Source: Diospyros lotus (taxonomy: Eukaryota > Streptophyta > Magnoliopsida > Ericales > Ebenaceae). Taken from it: 64,000 bases of DNA. How positions within the stretch are numbered: the stretch's first letter is position 1; each line of letters starts with the position of its first letter. The translations under genes and the position numbers were made by a program. The stretch lies in NCBI RefSeq assembly GCF_014633365.1, contig NC_068351.1, positions 9,368,907 through 9,432,906 of the forward strand. The letters are read 5' to 3'. Shown piece after piece: positions 47,183 through 58,629 of this stretch. A model generated the notes under the pieces. It saw only the letters and a list, made by a program, of their open reading frames with translations, was not told the DNA's origin and did no database searches.

Positions 47183-47896
47183 GCCATTTTGGAATATTAC
47201 CATTTACATCCTTCCTTGCCCACCAGAAAAAAAAATAAAAAAAAAAGAAATTAAAATTACAGACCTGCTGCTTTCTATTGAAATGAAAGAAATTAGTGCC
47301 GTTCTATGACACGGGCGGGCTATTGACAGTTGTACAAGAATGTGAAACTAATAGAAATGAATATGTTCTAAACTTATGTATTATATTTCAAAAAATATAT
47401 AAATTATTTGTAATGAAATTGGAATTATTTTAATTAATAATAAAAGGTTTGAAATACAAATTAAGACTAATAAACACTATTTACATGAAATGAATTTAAG
47501 ATCTAATTAACATTCAAATTTATATGACTTAAATAAGATGAGGTGAATCACAAATTTTTTTTTTAAGCAAAAGTCTACGTAAATAAAACAACAAAAATGA
47601 TACGAAAGTATTATTTAATACTTAAGTTAATAAATGATTAAAAACATACTTGAGAGGAATGAGAATTCAAAAGATGGTACCATTATTCCTCTTAGTTTTT
47701 ATACTTTTAAAGGGAGGATAATGATAATTTTGGTCCTACCCCCCTATCATTGAGAATAAGTTTATTTCTTTTGTTTACATGAGTTTAAGATAAAGTTGAA
47801 TTGTGGTCGTAAAGTCAATAATTATTATCTTTGCCCAGTATCATAGAAGAGAGGACACTTGATCCTATTGTAACCCCATATACCACTCACCTATCC
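47183..47896. other. AT-rich spacer, no gene seen
   Basis: Mostly AT-rich DNA with A runs near 47228-47250. No repeats of note. Confidence 0.4.
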
Positions 47897-48533
47897 TGTA
47901 ATACCCCGAGAGCCCAAAAAAGTTAGTATATATCGAGGATAGTGTAAGAAAGGAAACAACTCCAGCTGGATACCTTTTGGGCTGAATGTTGGCAAAGAAC
48001 TCCCAAGTTAAGCGTGCTTGACCTGGGGCAATCCAAGGATGGGTGACCCCCTGGGAAGTTCGTGTAGGCCCGTCAGGGTAAGTTGTTCCGGTCCTTCCTA
48101 TCGCTCGATCGGGATGTTACAGGTGGTATCAGAGCCGACCCTTGGCGAAAGCGGTCCGATGAGGGCGGGGAGTGGCGCCGGGGCTTGAGGGCCTGTACAA
48201 GGAGCGGCTTCTGGCAGGCTTCTAGGATGGCAGCCCCCAAGGGGAGAAGGTTTGGGACCAGTTGTAAGGTCGCATGACGAGGACGTCATGTGCTTAAGGG
48301 GGGGAGAATGTAATACCCCGAGAGCCCAGAAAAGTTAGTATATATCGAGGATAGTGTAAGAAAGGAAACAACACCAGCTGGATACCTTTTGGGCTGAATG
48401 TTGGCAAAGAACTCCCAAGTTAAGCGTGCTTGACCTGGGGCAATCCAAGGATGGGTGACCCCCTGGGAAGTTCGTGTAGGCCCGTCAGGGTAAGTTGTTC
48501 CGGTCCTTCCTATCGCTCGATCGGGATGTTACA
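47897..48533 (+). mobile_element. complete Cassandra TRIM retrotransposon (TSD TATCC)
   Basis: Two 225 bp LTRs (47897-48121 and 48309-48533) differ at about two positions, so the insertion is young. TATCC flanks both sides (47892-47896 and 48534-48538). The interior is only 187 bp: a tRNA-Met primer site at 48124-48135, a short non-coding GC-rich leader, and the polypurine tract AAGGGGGGGGAGAA up to 48308. Each LTR carries a 5S rRNA-derived block (47997-48065 and its copy near 48409-48477) with GTTAAGCGTGCTTG and GGATGGGTGACCCCCTGGGA, the A and C boxes of the 5S internal promoter. It encodes no protein and must use enzymes of other elements. Confidence 0.95.
48124..48135 (+). other. primer-binding site of the Cassandra element
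   Basis: TGGTATCAGAGC, two bases after the left LTR. Confidence 0.9.
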
Positions 48534-48538
48534 TATCC

Positions 48539-51500
48539 CTCCATGATTAAGTATGAGTTTGTTGTCTCCGTAGCCTCAAATTCGGGTTTTGTCTTGCCAG
48601 ATACTCAAAGTTTGGCTGGGGTTGGGTTCGGACTGCAATTGTATATTGCATTCTTCTTGGATCACCTTATGTTGACTTATCTTTACATGGGGAGTGTTTC
48701 AAATAATTTCTATCTCAATCTGAGATTTTTTGTATGATTTAAAAGTATGTGGGTTTTGCTCGAATAATTCTAAAAAGAGTGACATTCTCTTTTAATTCAT
48801 CTTCTGAGTAAATTTGGATCCGATCACAGCCTAAACACATTCAAAGTATATTGTCAAAAAATAATTACTCTTCTGATAAATTTTACATTTACGTCATGTG
48901 AACAAGACTCCCAGAGGGACGACAAGGTGCACCATGACCATGCCCTCACGTGAGTGATTTGTCTTATATTCTTATTGTTGTCTTCTAACAATAATTTTAC
49001 CTTTTAAAACATCATAAGCATTCAAACCTCCAATACTCTTATTATTCTCCATAGTCTATTCTCATGTAACTTTAGTCGAACTCATTTCTTTCCAAATAAA
49101 TTAGTTATACACCCCTTTAAAATTTATCTTTTAGACACATATATTTTCTAAACTTAAAAATTTACTCAATTAGTCCCTCAACTTAAAAGAAAAAAAAAAA
49201 AAAGCCAGAAATCCCCTTCATTACTAACGACATTTAGTAAATTAATTATACATTCCCTAAATATTAGGCTTTTGATTTAAATATCCCCTCTCTTTTTTTG
49301 TAAAATTAATCTCTAAACATTTTCAAAAAACCACAACACCGAATATGTAAAAAAATTGAAGTTAATTAAACTAATTTAAATAGACATTAGGGATAATTTC
49401 TCTTTATTTAGTTTAATTATTATTTTTTTTTTTTACAAAAAATAGTGTTCTAGCCATTTTTGTAAAATTTAGGGATCAATTTTGCAAGAAATAAAATTAA
49501 AGGAATGTTTAGATCAAAAGTCCAAAGTTAAGATAGTATATGGTCAATTTATTTGCTACATTATATTAGACTTAATACATAAATATAATATTTAATAATT
49601 AAAAATTTTGACATTTGATCTCTGATATGAAAAAAAAAGGACTAAATTTGATTAAAAAAAACCTAAATTTTATAAAAGAAAAAAATTTCATTAAAAAGTC
49701 CTAAAAATAATCAAAAAAATACCTAAATTTCTTATATGTTTTATTTTTAGTTTTCTTAATGAAAAATTGGTCTTTTGTGAATATTTTTAGGTTTTTTTTT
49801 TTTGTAATTTTTGTGCCTTTTTACAAAATTTATGTCTTTTTTAATACTTTTACATTTTTTAATGAAATCCCCATTTTTTTATTTTTTATTAAAATTTATG
49901 TTTCTTTATCAAATTTGATATTTTTTTCATATTATGGACCAAATATCAAATTTCTTAGTTATAAAACAAATGTTATACTTATATACCACGTCTAATCTAA
50001 TATGTCTTGCTAATGTGACTTTTTTTATATGACGCAATGTCCTACATGACATAGATAATAAATATGTTTACTCTCAATCACTGGAAGAATTAAAATAATA
50101 AATTTTAATAGTTGAGATATTAAATTTTAATATTTTATATTTTAAAAAATAAATATCATATTTTTTAATTATCGAGGAATCATTGTATGTATTAAGGCTA
50201 AAAAAAAATCTTTATCAAAGACAAAGTGAACAAAGAAAAATTTATTCGAAATTTTTTGATATATCTAATTAAGCAAAACATCCAAGTGATGCATGGTTTG
50301 TATTTTAATTTTTGAATAAATTTTTAATTTTTTTTAAAATAACTAAGATAAAAATAAAAAAGCTTACATTATAGAAAAATCATATCCTTATAGCAATTAA
50401 CCATTTACATTTTAATTGAAAATGCATATATTTTAAATTTTTAATATAAATTAATTTGTTGTAATATAAAAATATTTAGTACACGTAAAAAAATAAATAG
50501 CCAAAATAAAAAGAAAAATTAGTAAAGCCCTTGATACAAGAAAGTTTATTACTTATACAAAATTGATATTAAAACTTTTAATTATAAATTAATTATAAAA
50601 TTATAAATATGAAAATATAAAACAAAAAAGTATATGCTCAGAGGTTTATCATATTTTCTCATATAAGAAAACAATCTTTCATATTTATATTTACCCAAAT
50701 AAATTAAATTAAAAATAAAAACCAAAAATTTAAAGAGGGGAGAGCAAACTATACTTGAAAAACTAAAAAAGAAAAAATAGAAAGAAATTAATTTCTTTTA
50801 CTTGGTCTTGCAATGAAAAAATCAATCCATTTCTACGAAAATAAAAATAAAATTACAAACATACCAATAAAAATAAATAATTTAATTTTAAATTATTTAA
50901 ATATGTAAAATCATTTCAAATAATTTGGAATACTCAAATTTCAAATTCACTTATCCAAACAATTTAATTTTAATTGTCAAAAATTCAAACATCAATATTT
51001 CAAATTAAAACTTTTATATAATATATTTAGATAGGTTAATTTGAAATGTTATCATTCAAATTTTTTAATTGGTTTATCCAAATACTAAATAATTTCAAAT
51101 TTAAGTAATTCAAATTAAAATTTTTATAAAACATATTTGGATAGTTTAATTTCACATTTTATCGTTTAGACTTACAAACTTATTTATAAAAACAATTCAG
51201 CTCTAAATGTAAAGTTTTCAAATTAAAAATAGTATAAGGTGTATTTCCATATGTTAATTTGAAATTATATTTTTTTAGAAAATATTAAGTTTTAAATTCC
51301 AAATAGTTGTTTTTATTATAAATTCAATATATAAATAAAACATAAAAAATAAAAATTGTAGGTAGAAAGAGAGGTAGTAAGGAGTAATTGTCAGGTGGCA
51401 ATTCTTTCATGTACGTGGAACTATTTTGGTATATAGTATATAGATTGATATATATTTTAGATAAGTTAATTTAAAATAATATCATTTAAAATTTTAAATT

Positions 51501-51782
51501 CAAATGCTTAAATCTAAAATTTATTTTATCCAACTAATTTAATGTTAAACATAAAAATTTAAGTGTAATAATTTCACAATTAATTATAGATATAAATGCT
51601 GATATACCTTACAATGATAAAAAGAAATAATTTAAATAATTTAATTTAAAATTTTCAATCTAGGCCAACATCTCAGGGTTATTAGGCTGAGTAAGATGTA
51701 CATCCAACAAGTGACTAGCAACATTTAGAGGCCACTTGATCATGGACATAATTTGTGTGAGTGGGATTCCTTCGCTTAGACT
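48539..51782. other. long AT-rich spacer with a MITE and degenerate tandem repeats
   Basis: No gene is seen. A foldback element lies at about 49554-50008. From about 50930 to 51560, diverged units of roughly 100-120 bp recur (TTTGGATAGTTTAATTTCA and TTCAAATTAAAATTTTTATA type words), a decayed tandem array. Other open frames are AT-driven. Confidence 0.5.
49554..50008. mobile_element. MITE-like foldback element
   Basis: Left arm words such as ATTATATTAGAC, then TTTGATCTCTGATATGAAAAAA, are mirrored on the right as TTTTTTCATATTATGGACCAAA and GTCTAATCTAATATG. The arms are about 120 bp or more with mismatches, and the interior is AT-rich. I could not define a target duplication. Confidence 0.5.
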
Positions 51783-52943
51783 TAGGGATGGCAGTTGTAA
51801 TAGAAATTGTGGGGAATCGAACCAAAATCGAATCGATCAACGCGGTTAAAAATCGTTTGACTGGGTAATGATTTGGTTTGGGGAAAAATCGAACACTGTT
51901 TCAATGGGTATAGTTTGGTTATGATTTTCACTAAAATCAAACCAAAACCCAAACTGAAACCAAACCGAATATATATATAATATATATTATATACAACCCC
52001 ACCCACCTGAGCCCAACCCACCCGAGCTTAGCCCACCCCAGCCCAATTGCCTTGCTTGCAAACCCTTCTCCCCTTCTCTTCTCATTCCTCTCTCAACCTC
52101 GCTCTTACTCTTTCTAACCCTCGCTGCCTCTCGCTCGTCCGCCTACCCTCGCCCTTGCTCTCTGCATCTCTCTTGCTCTCGCTCGTCCTCGCTGGATCTC
52201 TCTTGCTCTCGCTAGGGCTCGGCCCCTGTTCTTGCTTGCCCTCGATCTCTCTCACCCTTTCTACCTCATTTCTCTTGCTCCTCCGCGTGAGCTCGCCAGT
52301 CGCCCTCGCTCTCTACATCTCTCTTGCTCTCACTCGCCCTCGCTAGATCTTTCTTGCTTGCTAGGGCTCGGGCCCTCTTGCTCTTACTCGCCCTCAATCT
52401 CTCTCACCCTCGCTGCCTCTCGCTCTCTGCCTCATTTCTCTACATATTAATTTATTTTTTATATTTATAATTTTGTTAGATGGAGTTGGCTCATTCATTT
52501 CAGATGGATATGCATCAATTTACGAAGAATATATTAATGTTGTTGATGAAGGTATTAACTTTCGTAATTAATTTTTTTTAGTTTAAATTACAATTTAATT
52601 ATGCACATATTAATTTATTGATCTTAACAATTGAAGGTTTGGAAATGTGATTTTATATCCAATAAGTTTTGTAACTTTATGCAAGAATAAGGTAACTTTA
52701 CTAGAATTTATCTTTATTTGTTGTGAAATTATCAAAAAAAATTATGAATGCTATTTGTCTTTATTTGTTGATATGGATTAAACAAAAAAAATCATGGTTA
52801 AACCGAAACCGAATGGTTTGGTTATGGTTTTAAATTTTTAAAATCAAATGGGTAATAGTTTGGTTTTGATTTTAGTAATTTAAATTTGGTTTGGTTATGG
52901 TTTTAACAAAAATCGAAACCAAACCGAACCATTACCAACTCTA
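51783..52943. mobile_element. non-autonomous hAT-type transposon (TSD CTTAGACT)
   Basis: An 8 bp duplication CTTAGACT flanks both ends (51775-51782 and 52944-52951). The termini TAGGGATGGCAGT and, in reverse, TAGAGTTGGTAAT fit the TAGGG-TG pattern of hAT elements. Subterminal regions are full of AAACCAAAC/GGTTTGGTT words on both sides, likely transposase-binding repeats. The centre holds a pyrimidine-rich block (52050-52440) with an internal duplication (52205-52260 versus 52358-52410). No transposase frame is found. Open frames in the CT block are composition artefacts. Confidence 0.85.
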
Positions 52944-53184
52944 CTTAGACTTATATCGTGGAGGGTAGCCATGTAGTTTTTAACATTTATTAACAGTAAG
53001 ACCATAAAACCTACACTGAGTACACACATGCCTCTTTTTCTTTCCAAATCTACCGTATTCCCCTTATTAACATCATGTTTAACAGTAAATAATATAAAAT
53101 CAATACCACTAGTCACAACATTTGTATGATTTTCTTTTTGAGATACCGAGGCAAAAATCATTGTCCAACTCCAAGAGGCATAAT

Positions 53185-53819
53185 TATAACATCCCGTATT
53201 GAGCGATAGGAAATATCGAAACAACTTACCTTGATGGGTTTACGTGAACTTCCCAGGGAGTCACCCATTCTTGAGCTTTCTCAGCTCAAGTACATTTAAC
53301 CCGAAAATTCTTTATTTACATTCAACCCAAAAGGTATCTAGCTGATATTATTTATTTTCTTATCTATTTTTGATATATACTATCCCTCTTTGGACTCTTA
53401 AGGTATTACATTCTTCCCCCCTTTGAGCACATGACGTTCTCGTCATGCGACTTTACAACTGGTCCTAGATTTTTTCCCTTTTGGAGGCTACAATCTTAGA
53501 AGTTTGCCAGAAATCGCTCCTTATACAGGCCCTCAAGCCCTGGCGCCACTCCTCTCCCTCATTGGACTGCCTTCACCAAGGGTCAACTCTGATATCACTC
53601 GTAACATCTCACATCAAACGATAAGAAGAATTAGAACAACTTATCCCAATGAGGCTATGCGAACTTCCTAGGGGTCACCTAGCCTTGAGTTTTCCCAACT
53701 CAAACACGCTTAATTGAGGAGTTATTTGCCTACATTCAGCCCAAAAGGTATCCAGCTAATGTTGTTTCATTCCTTACCTATTCTCAATATACCATTCTCT
53801 TGACTCTTGGGGTATTACA
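53185..53819 (-). mobile_element. Cassandra TRIM, older copy, minus strand (TSD ATAAT)
   Basis: LTRs at 53185-53410 and 53600-53819 enclose about 190 bp and have the same layout as the copy at 47897, but inverted and much more diverged. ATAAT flanks both sides (53180-53184 and 53820-53824). The 5S-like block is still visible on the minus strand (the reverse of CTTCCCAGGGAGTCACCCATTC near 53250), and the primer site is decayed (CTCTGATATCA near 53588). Terminal bases have mutated from TG to TA at one end. Confidence 0.92.
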
Positions 53820-54244
53820 ATAATTGTCTCCAGTTAGAGGTTGGAGACCAAAATAAAATCAAGATTGTCATAATGATGAAAAAAATAGGGGCTCAATCTA
53901 TTATCAATGATATAACTGGCCTTGACGAGGAAGATGACAGATCAACCATAGAACAAGTATGGATGAATGAAAGAAACAAAATAAATAGTAAGATGCAAAA
54001 CAGAGGGGATCACAAGATTCGTGATTGCTAAAGAAGATAATCAACTGCGAATCTACGAACAAAGGAGATTCATAAGCAATCGGAAAGAAATTGCATATCT
54101 TCGAACAAAGGAGATTTGCAAGATTCACGGTCGTCGGAATCAATGAAAAGAAAACAAATAGAAAGCAGAAAGGAAATCTAAGGCACAACATCGGAGATTG
54201 ACGAAGAAGAAAGCCCTAGAGTTTCAAAATATCCTCTTATACCA

Positions 54245-54380
54245 TGTTAAGAAATAAAATATAAAAAAAATATCTTTTAATTCTCATTTCTAATCATCAT
54301 CGTCCACAAACTAAGTTTAAATAGGTAGAGCTAATATAAGAGAATAACTAACTACTTCCAATTATACTAAAAATACAACA
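54245..54380 (-). repeat. possible short Copia LTR remnant (minus strand)
   Basis: TGTTAAGAAAT at 54245 and ATACAACA ending at 54380 could be inverted LTR termini. CCTCTTATACCA at 54233-54244 looks like a mutated tRNA-Met primer site immediately outside. If so, 53960-54232 is element interior. There is no second LTR and no target duplication. Confidence 0.35.
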
Positions 54381-55280
54381 TGTAATATCCCATGAGAAAC
54401 CTTATTGATCATTCAAAGACCAATGAGAAGAAAGGGAAAGAGAGGAGTGGAATTTATATATGGAAAAAGTCGGACAAGTGTGTGTGGAACAAGAGATTTC
54501 AAATTTGTCATGGCAGACGACGAAAGAAGGAAAGAAAGAGAAGGAGTTATCACCTGTCACAGTTGTAATTATCAACTAAATGCTTTCACTTATCACATTG
54601 TAATTATCAACTAAATGCTTTCACTTATCACAATGTCAGTAGTGTTTCTTGCAAAGGAGAAAAGCATTGGGGTTTATCATCTTTGATTAAGTTTGCTGTT
54701 GCCAGGAAGATGAATATAAATATAGACAGAGAGAGGGGAAACGAGAAAATGAAAGTGAAGGAATAAGCTTAGAGGTGAAACAGTGCGAGTTTAAATATAA
54801 AGGTAAAATGATTAATTTGGATAATTTTTTAATGATAGTGGAGATAAGTTTTATTTTCAAACATAAAGTGGTTGATTTTCTACTAAATATCATGCGAGTG
54901 TTGCTTGAAATTTTAAAAAATCAAGAAAAAGATTTGTAAGTAATAAAAATACAGGACCGGTTTTAGTATTTTCGACAAATTGTAATTTTTCCAAATATAT
55001 TTTTATCTTATTGTACATTTATTATTTATTCTGTAATTTACTTAAAAATAATTATTTATTAAAATCTGAAAGAAAATAACTAGAAGAATGAAAACTATAT
55101 ACATGAGCTACAAATGCAGTTGTTACGTATTAAAAATGAAGAATATTTTCCGAAACCCGCCGGAGCGGAGATAATGAAGCTTTTAAGAAACGAAAGGGGT
55201 GTGGCAGAAGAAAATCATGTTTGGCACCACCGCCTTTGTAGTCCACGTGCCACCCAACAACACTGTCAACTGTTTCCCAC
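54381..55280. other. spacer with a short tandem duplication
   Basis: A 33 bp unit (TTGTAATTATCAACTAAATG and CTTTCACTTATCACA) is duplicated at about 54564-54631. A TGTAATATCCC at 54381 resembles an LTR start, but no matching end was found. No gene is supported. Confidence 0.4.
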
Positions 55281-56515
55281 TCGCTATGAACGCGTGGGCC
55301 TCTTAACCACCTTTGCCATATCAGATACTGTCAACGTATTGATTGCTCACTTCGCCTTTTAAATTTAATCGACAAAATCCTCTCGTCTCCCTCAATGCTC
55401 TCTCTCTCTCTGAATTCCCTCTCCATTTCTCTGTCAAACCATCCCTAAACCATGGTTGCCAACATTGTGAGATATGAGTCGTGGGAAGACGACCAGGAAC
55501 GCTACGACGTCTTCGTCGATGACAACCGGATCATCACGATAGTCACCCATTCGCCGGGTTCCGTCAACTCTTGGATATCCGAAATCGAGCGCATCCACCA
55601 CCGCCGACTCCACAAGCTCATTGTTGGACTCGACATCGAGTGGCGGCCACACAGCCGCTACAGCCAGAACCCAGCCGCCACGCTCCAATTGTGCGTCGGC
55701 CGCCGCTGCCTCATCTTCCAACTCATCCACGCCCCGTACATCCCCCAGTCCCTCGTGGACTTCCTCGGCAATTCTAGTTACACCTTCGTCGGCGTCGGAA
55801 TCGACGGAGACGTCGGTAAGTTGAGCAGTGACTACGATTTGGTGGTGGAGAGAACCTTTGACCTCCGCGACTGGGCGGTGGATGACTACGATATTCCGGG
55901 GCTTCAAAACGCTGGGTTGAAGACTTTGTCCTCGGTGGTGCTCGGAATATCGGTTGAAAAGCCAAGGGAGATTACGATGAGTCGGTGGGACTATCGGGAG
56001 CTTTCCCTTGAACAGGTTCGGTATGCGTGCACCGATGCCTTCCTTTCCTTTGAGATTGGAAGGGTCTTGAATTAGGGTTTTTGAGTCTTAGCAAAAATGA
56101 AACAAGAAAAGAAAAAAAGAATTATTAGGGCTTTAGAGAAGTACATCCATCAATAGTTGAAGGAAATGGTTCTTGTGGGATTGGTTGATCGATTGGTGGG
56201 TTTTGTGGGACATTCAGGGTTTTTTCTGTTTTCCTTTTTCATGTTTGGCTGCTCTTCCGGATTCAATGACTCGATCTGTATGGTGTCTCTGTTTTTGTTA
56301 CTTCTGGACTGGCGAATCGTCGACTCGTCAATCTTTACGACGACACCGTTTATCGTCCCATCGTATGGTATCATTATCAAGAAGAAATGTTTGTTGCAAT
56401 GCTTTTTCGTTGTTATTTATTGCCCTCTGCTTGTTCTGCACTGGGAGGCTTTCGATCTCTCACGTCTCTGATCTACTTGTGTTGCCAGAGATTGCATGCA
56501 TGCATGCTTGAGAGT
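55281..56515 (+). repeat. inverted segmental duplication, copy 1
   Basis: This block, holding the exonuclease gene plus about 170 bases upstream and 440 downstream, is mirrored at 61085-62240. Similarity covers the 5' flank (GACAAAATCCTCTCGTCTC), the coding region, and 3' flank words such as GAAATGGTTCTTGTGGG and TTTTTCGTTGTTATT. Confidence 0.85.
55452..56075 (+). CDS. WRN-like DEDDy 3'-5' exonuclease, copy 1 (207 aa)
   Basis: An intronless frame with a good start context (ACCATGG). It is a single-domain RNase D/WRN-type exonuclease. Motif I has Asp61 and Glu63 (VGLDIEWRP), motif II has the Asp118/Asp120 pair (VGVGIDGDVGKL), and motif III has Tyr191 and Asp195 (VRYACTDAF), so all metal-binding and catalytic residues of the DEDDy class are present. 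Plants have a small family of such short proteins without the helicase part of human WRN. The substrate (DNA or RNA ends) is unknown. A CT-rich leader and a weak TTTTAAATTT about 100 bases upstream are seen. It is paired tail to tail with copy 2. An open antisense frame (55434-55907) is a shadow. Confidence 0.9.
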   Translation: MVANIVRYESWEDDQERYDVFVDDNRIITIVTHSPGSVNSWISEIERIHHRRLHKLIVGLDIEWRPHSRYSQNPAATLQLCVGRRCLIFQLIHAPYIPQSLVDFLGNSSYTFVGVGIDGDVGKLSSDYDLVVERTFDLRDWAVDDYDIPGLQNAGLKTLSSVVLGISVEKPREITMSRWDYRELSLEQVRYACTDAFLSFEIGRVLN

Positions 56516-56767
56516 TGTAATTCCAAAGGACTTCTCTCTCTCAACCAATGAATAACTGAACTGAAACTGTGAAATAGGCAGCCCCAATAACCGAACAGCC
56601 ATGAAAATAGTTTATACTATATTATCATTAAAATGTATTTTTTTTAAATTAAATCTAATGGACAATTTGCTTCAATTAAATTAGTTATTTTGTTTTTGTA
56701 TTTGATCTTAATCCAAATCACTATTTTAAGAACTGCCTTGAGCAAGGGAAAACAATTAACGAGGAAT

Positions 56768-56999
56768 GCCCGCATGGGTAGCTTAGTTGGTCAGCAATAG
56801 TGAAGTTGGAACAAATGACCCAGGATCAAGTCTCACCAGTGACAGTGTGGGAGTAATCTCTCAAATGAGGGAGAGTTCTTGTGCGCAGTGTGCACTGGTC
56901 TAGCTGCTGTTGGTTGGCTGAATTATCATGATTAACCTCTTCTCATATTCCTATCGAGTTGGGGGTGGGGCGCCCGAAATGAGTATGACACCTTTATCG
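56768..56999 (+). mobile_element. tRNA-derived SINE
   Basis: A polymerase III A box (TAGCTTAGTTGG, 56779-56790) is followed 32 bases later by a B-box-like GGATCAAGTCT (56823-56833). The tRNA-like head is followed by a GT-rich body (GTGCGCAGTGTGCACTGGTC) up to about 56999. This layout is typical of plant SINEs. I could not fix the target duplication or the tail, so the right end is approximate. Confidence 0.65.
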
Positions 57000-57931
57000 T
57001 AAATATCAAAATATATAAAATAAATATTTAAATAATTAAAGCATCAATTTTATGTCAAGTGTGTATCTATTTCATTTTTTAATCCCTATATTATTTAGTA
57101 ATTAAAATAATTATATAACAAATAAATATAACCATTATAATGGTTAGCATTGTTTTGAAAATATATTAAACACGCTTTATTATTAATTGTATAACATTAG
57201 TGTTAAAAGAGCTCATATCTGTTGCGCTCTTCTCTCTTCTCTTAACTGTCTCACTAATAAAAATAAATTATATTATTAAATTAATATACATTATAAAACA
57301 ATAATTATTAAATAATAATAAAAATATTTTTAAAAAAATCATTTAGTAATTAACAGAAAAATTATTATTGTCTGAAAAAAAAATATTTTACTCGAAAAAA
57401 TTTGTCTTATTATCTGAAAGAGATAATTTTTTTCTATTAATTGTAAAATAAATTTTATAAAAATGGTTAAATTTTTTGCTACTAATTTAAAATAATAATT
57501 ATTTAATAATATATATTAATTTAGTAATGTAACTTAATTTTATTGAATGAAAATGAGATGGTCTAGACGGCAGATTGGGCTCAGTGTTAGAGCAACTCTA
57601 ATGGACCATCAAATTCAAGGTCGATGTCAATTTAATATTAAATTGTTCTTCACTGAATATATTATTTTGGTACTAAACACAAATTTTAATTATTAAATTT
57701 GATGATGAATGAATAGTAAATTTGGTGTTATATTATTCACTCAACATTAAATTTGTTTTGTAATTTTTTTTAATTTTATCTTTCTCTATAATTTTAAAAT
57801 AACTTATTTTTTATATCATTTATCACTTTTAATATATTTGTATATTTAGATTAATAATTAGAAATATAAATTAAATTATTAAAAAATATATACCAATAAA
57901 AAGATTTTATTAAGATTTATAAAATAAGTAT
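57000..57931. other. AT-rich spacer with first copy of a direct repeat
   Basis: The segment from about 57573 (ATTGGGCTCAGTGTTAGAGC, CACATTAAATTTGATG-type words) is repeated, diverged, at about 58690-58900. A stretch at 57137-57225 (ATATTAAACACGCTTTATTA) recurs at 62275-62375 in the same orientation. No gene is seen. Confidence 0.45.
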
Positions 57932-58624
57932 TGTCGACGTTTGATTTCGGCCGACCGTGATTCGTTTTGGGCCGCGGTGAGTCAATCCAAAAATACCGAG
58001 AAGGAAGGAAGAAAACCCCTCCCCCCCAAAGTTCCAAGCGTGTACACCAAAATCTTTTACGTGGTTCGGCCAGAACGATGCCTAGTCCACGACCGCCATT
58101 TGATTCTTCTCCCAGAGTGGCGGTATCTGATTATATATTATTTGTCCTCTTTGCCTCTCATAGTCTCTTTCACTTCCATTTATCTTGAGGGGCTTTTACA
58201 ATCTAGATAATATATAAAAATACAGTGTTTGTATAATGGGAGACAAACAGTTCTTACCGCCTTCGCAAGACCGGGAGTGGGATCCTCATTACGAGGGGCA
58301 TGGGCTGTTACAGATAAAGTGATCGGACCCTACCTCTGACTTCTCAGCAGCTTTGCCGCTCATGCGAGCTGGAGGTTTTAGGCCAGCGACCTGGATGGTC
58401 CAGCGATCTGGAGGATATTTCAGGAGCTCGTTAGTCAATTGCTCCGAGCTCGTTGGGGGATTACCGGGAGCTCGCCATATGCTCGCTTTACGAGTTCCGG
58501 ATCTTTGGTGGAGGCTGGACCTTCCTTGACGAGGTCGTCCGGGCCTTCTTGGCCTTGGGTGATTGGGCCGGTCTATCGGACCGAGTCTGGCCCATGCGGG
58601 GTGATGCGAGAAATACATCTAACA
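57932..58624. repeat. solo LTR of an unrelated element (TSD AGTAT)
   Basis: The segment starts TGTCGACGTT and ends ACATCTAACA. AGTAT flanks both sides (57927-57931 and 58625-58629), a perfect 5 bp duplication. It is GC-rich compared with its AT-rich surroundings and contains ACGTGGTTCGGCC (58060-58072), a phrase common in plant Copia LTR leaders. It lies next to the first unit of the direct repeat described at 57573 and 58690. Frames within it are not genes. Confidence 0.75.
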
Positions 58625-58629
58625 AGTAT

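Noticed and set aside
47997..48065. 5S rRNA gene
   Set aside because: The similarity covers only the internal promoter part and lies inside LTRs of a TRIM element with target duplication, i.e. Cassandra, not a 5S gene.
52047..52450. 72-99 codon Leu/Ser/Arg-rich frames
   Set aside because: Produced by a CT-rich low-complexity block inside a hAT element.
55434..55907. 157-codon antisense frame, mirrored at 61640-62113
   Set aside because: It is antisense to a well-supported exonuclease; conserved only because the sense genes are.
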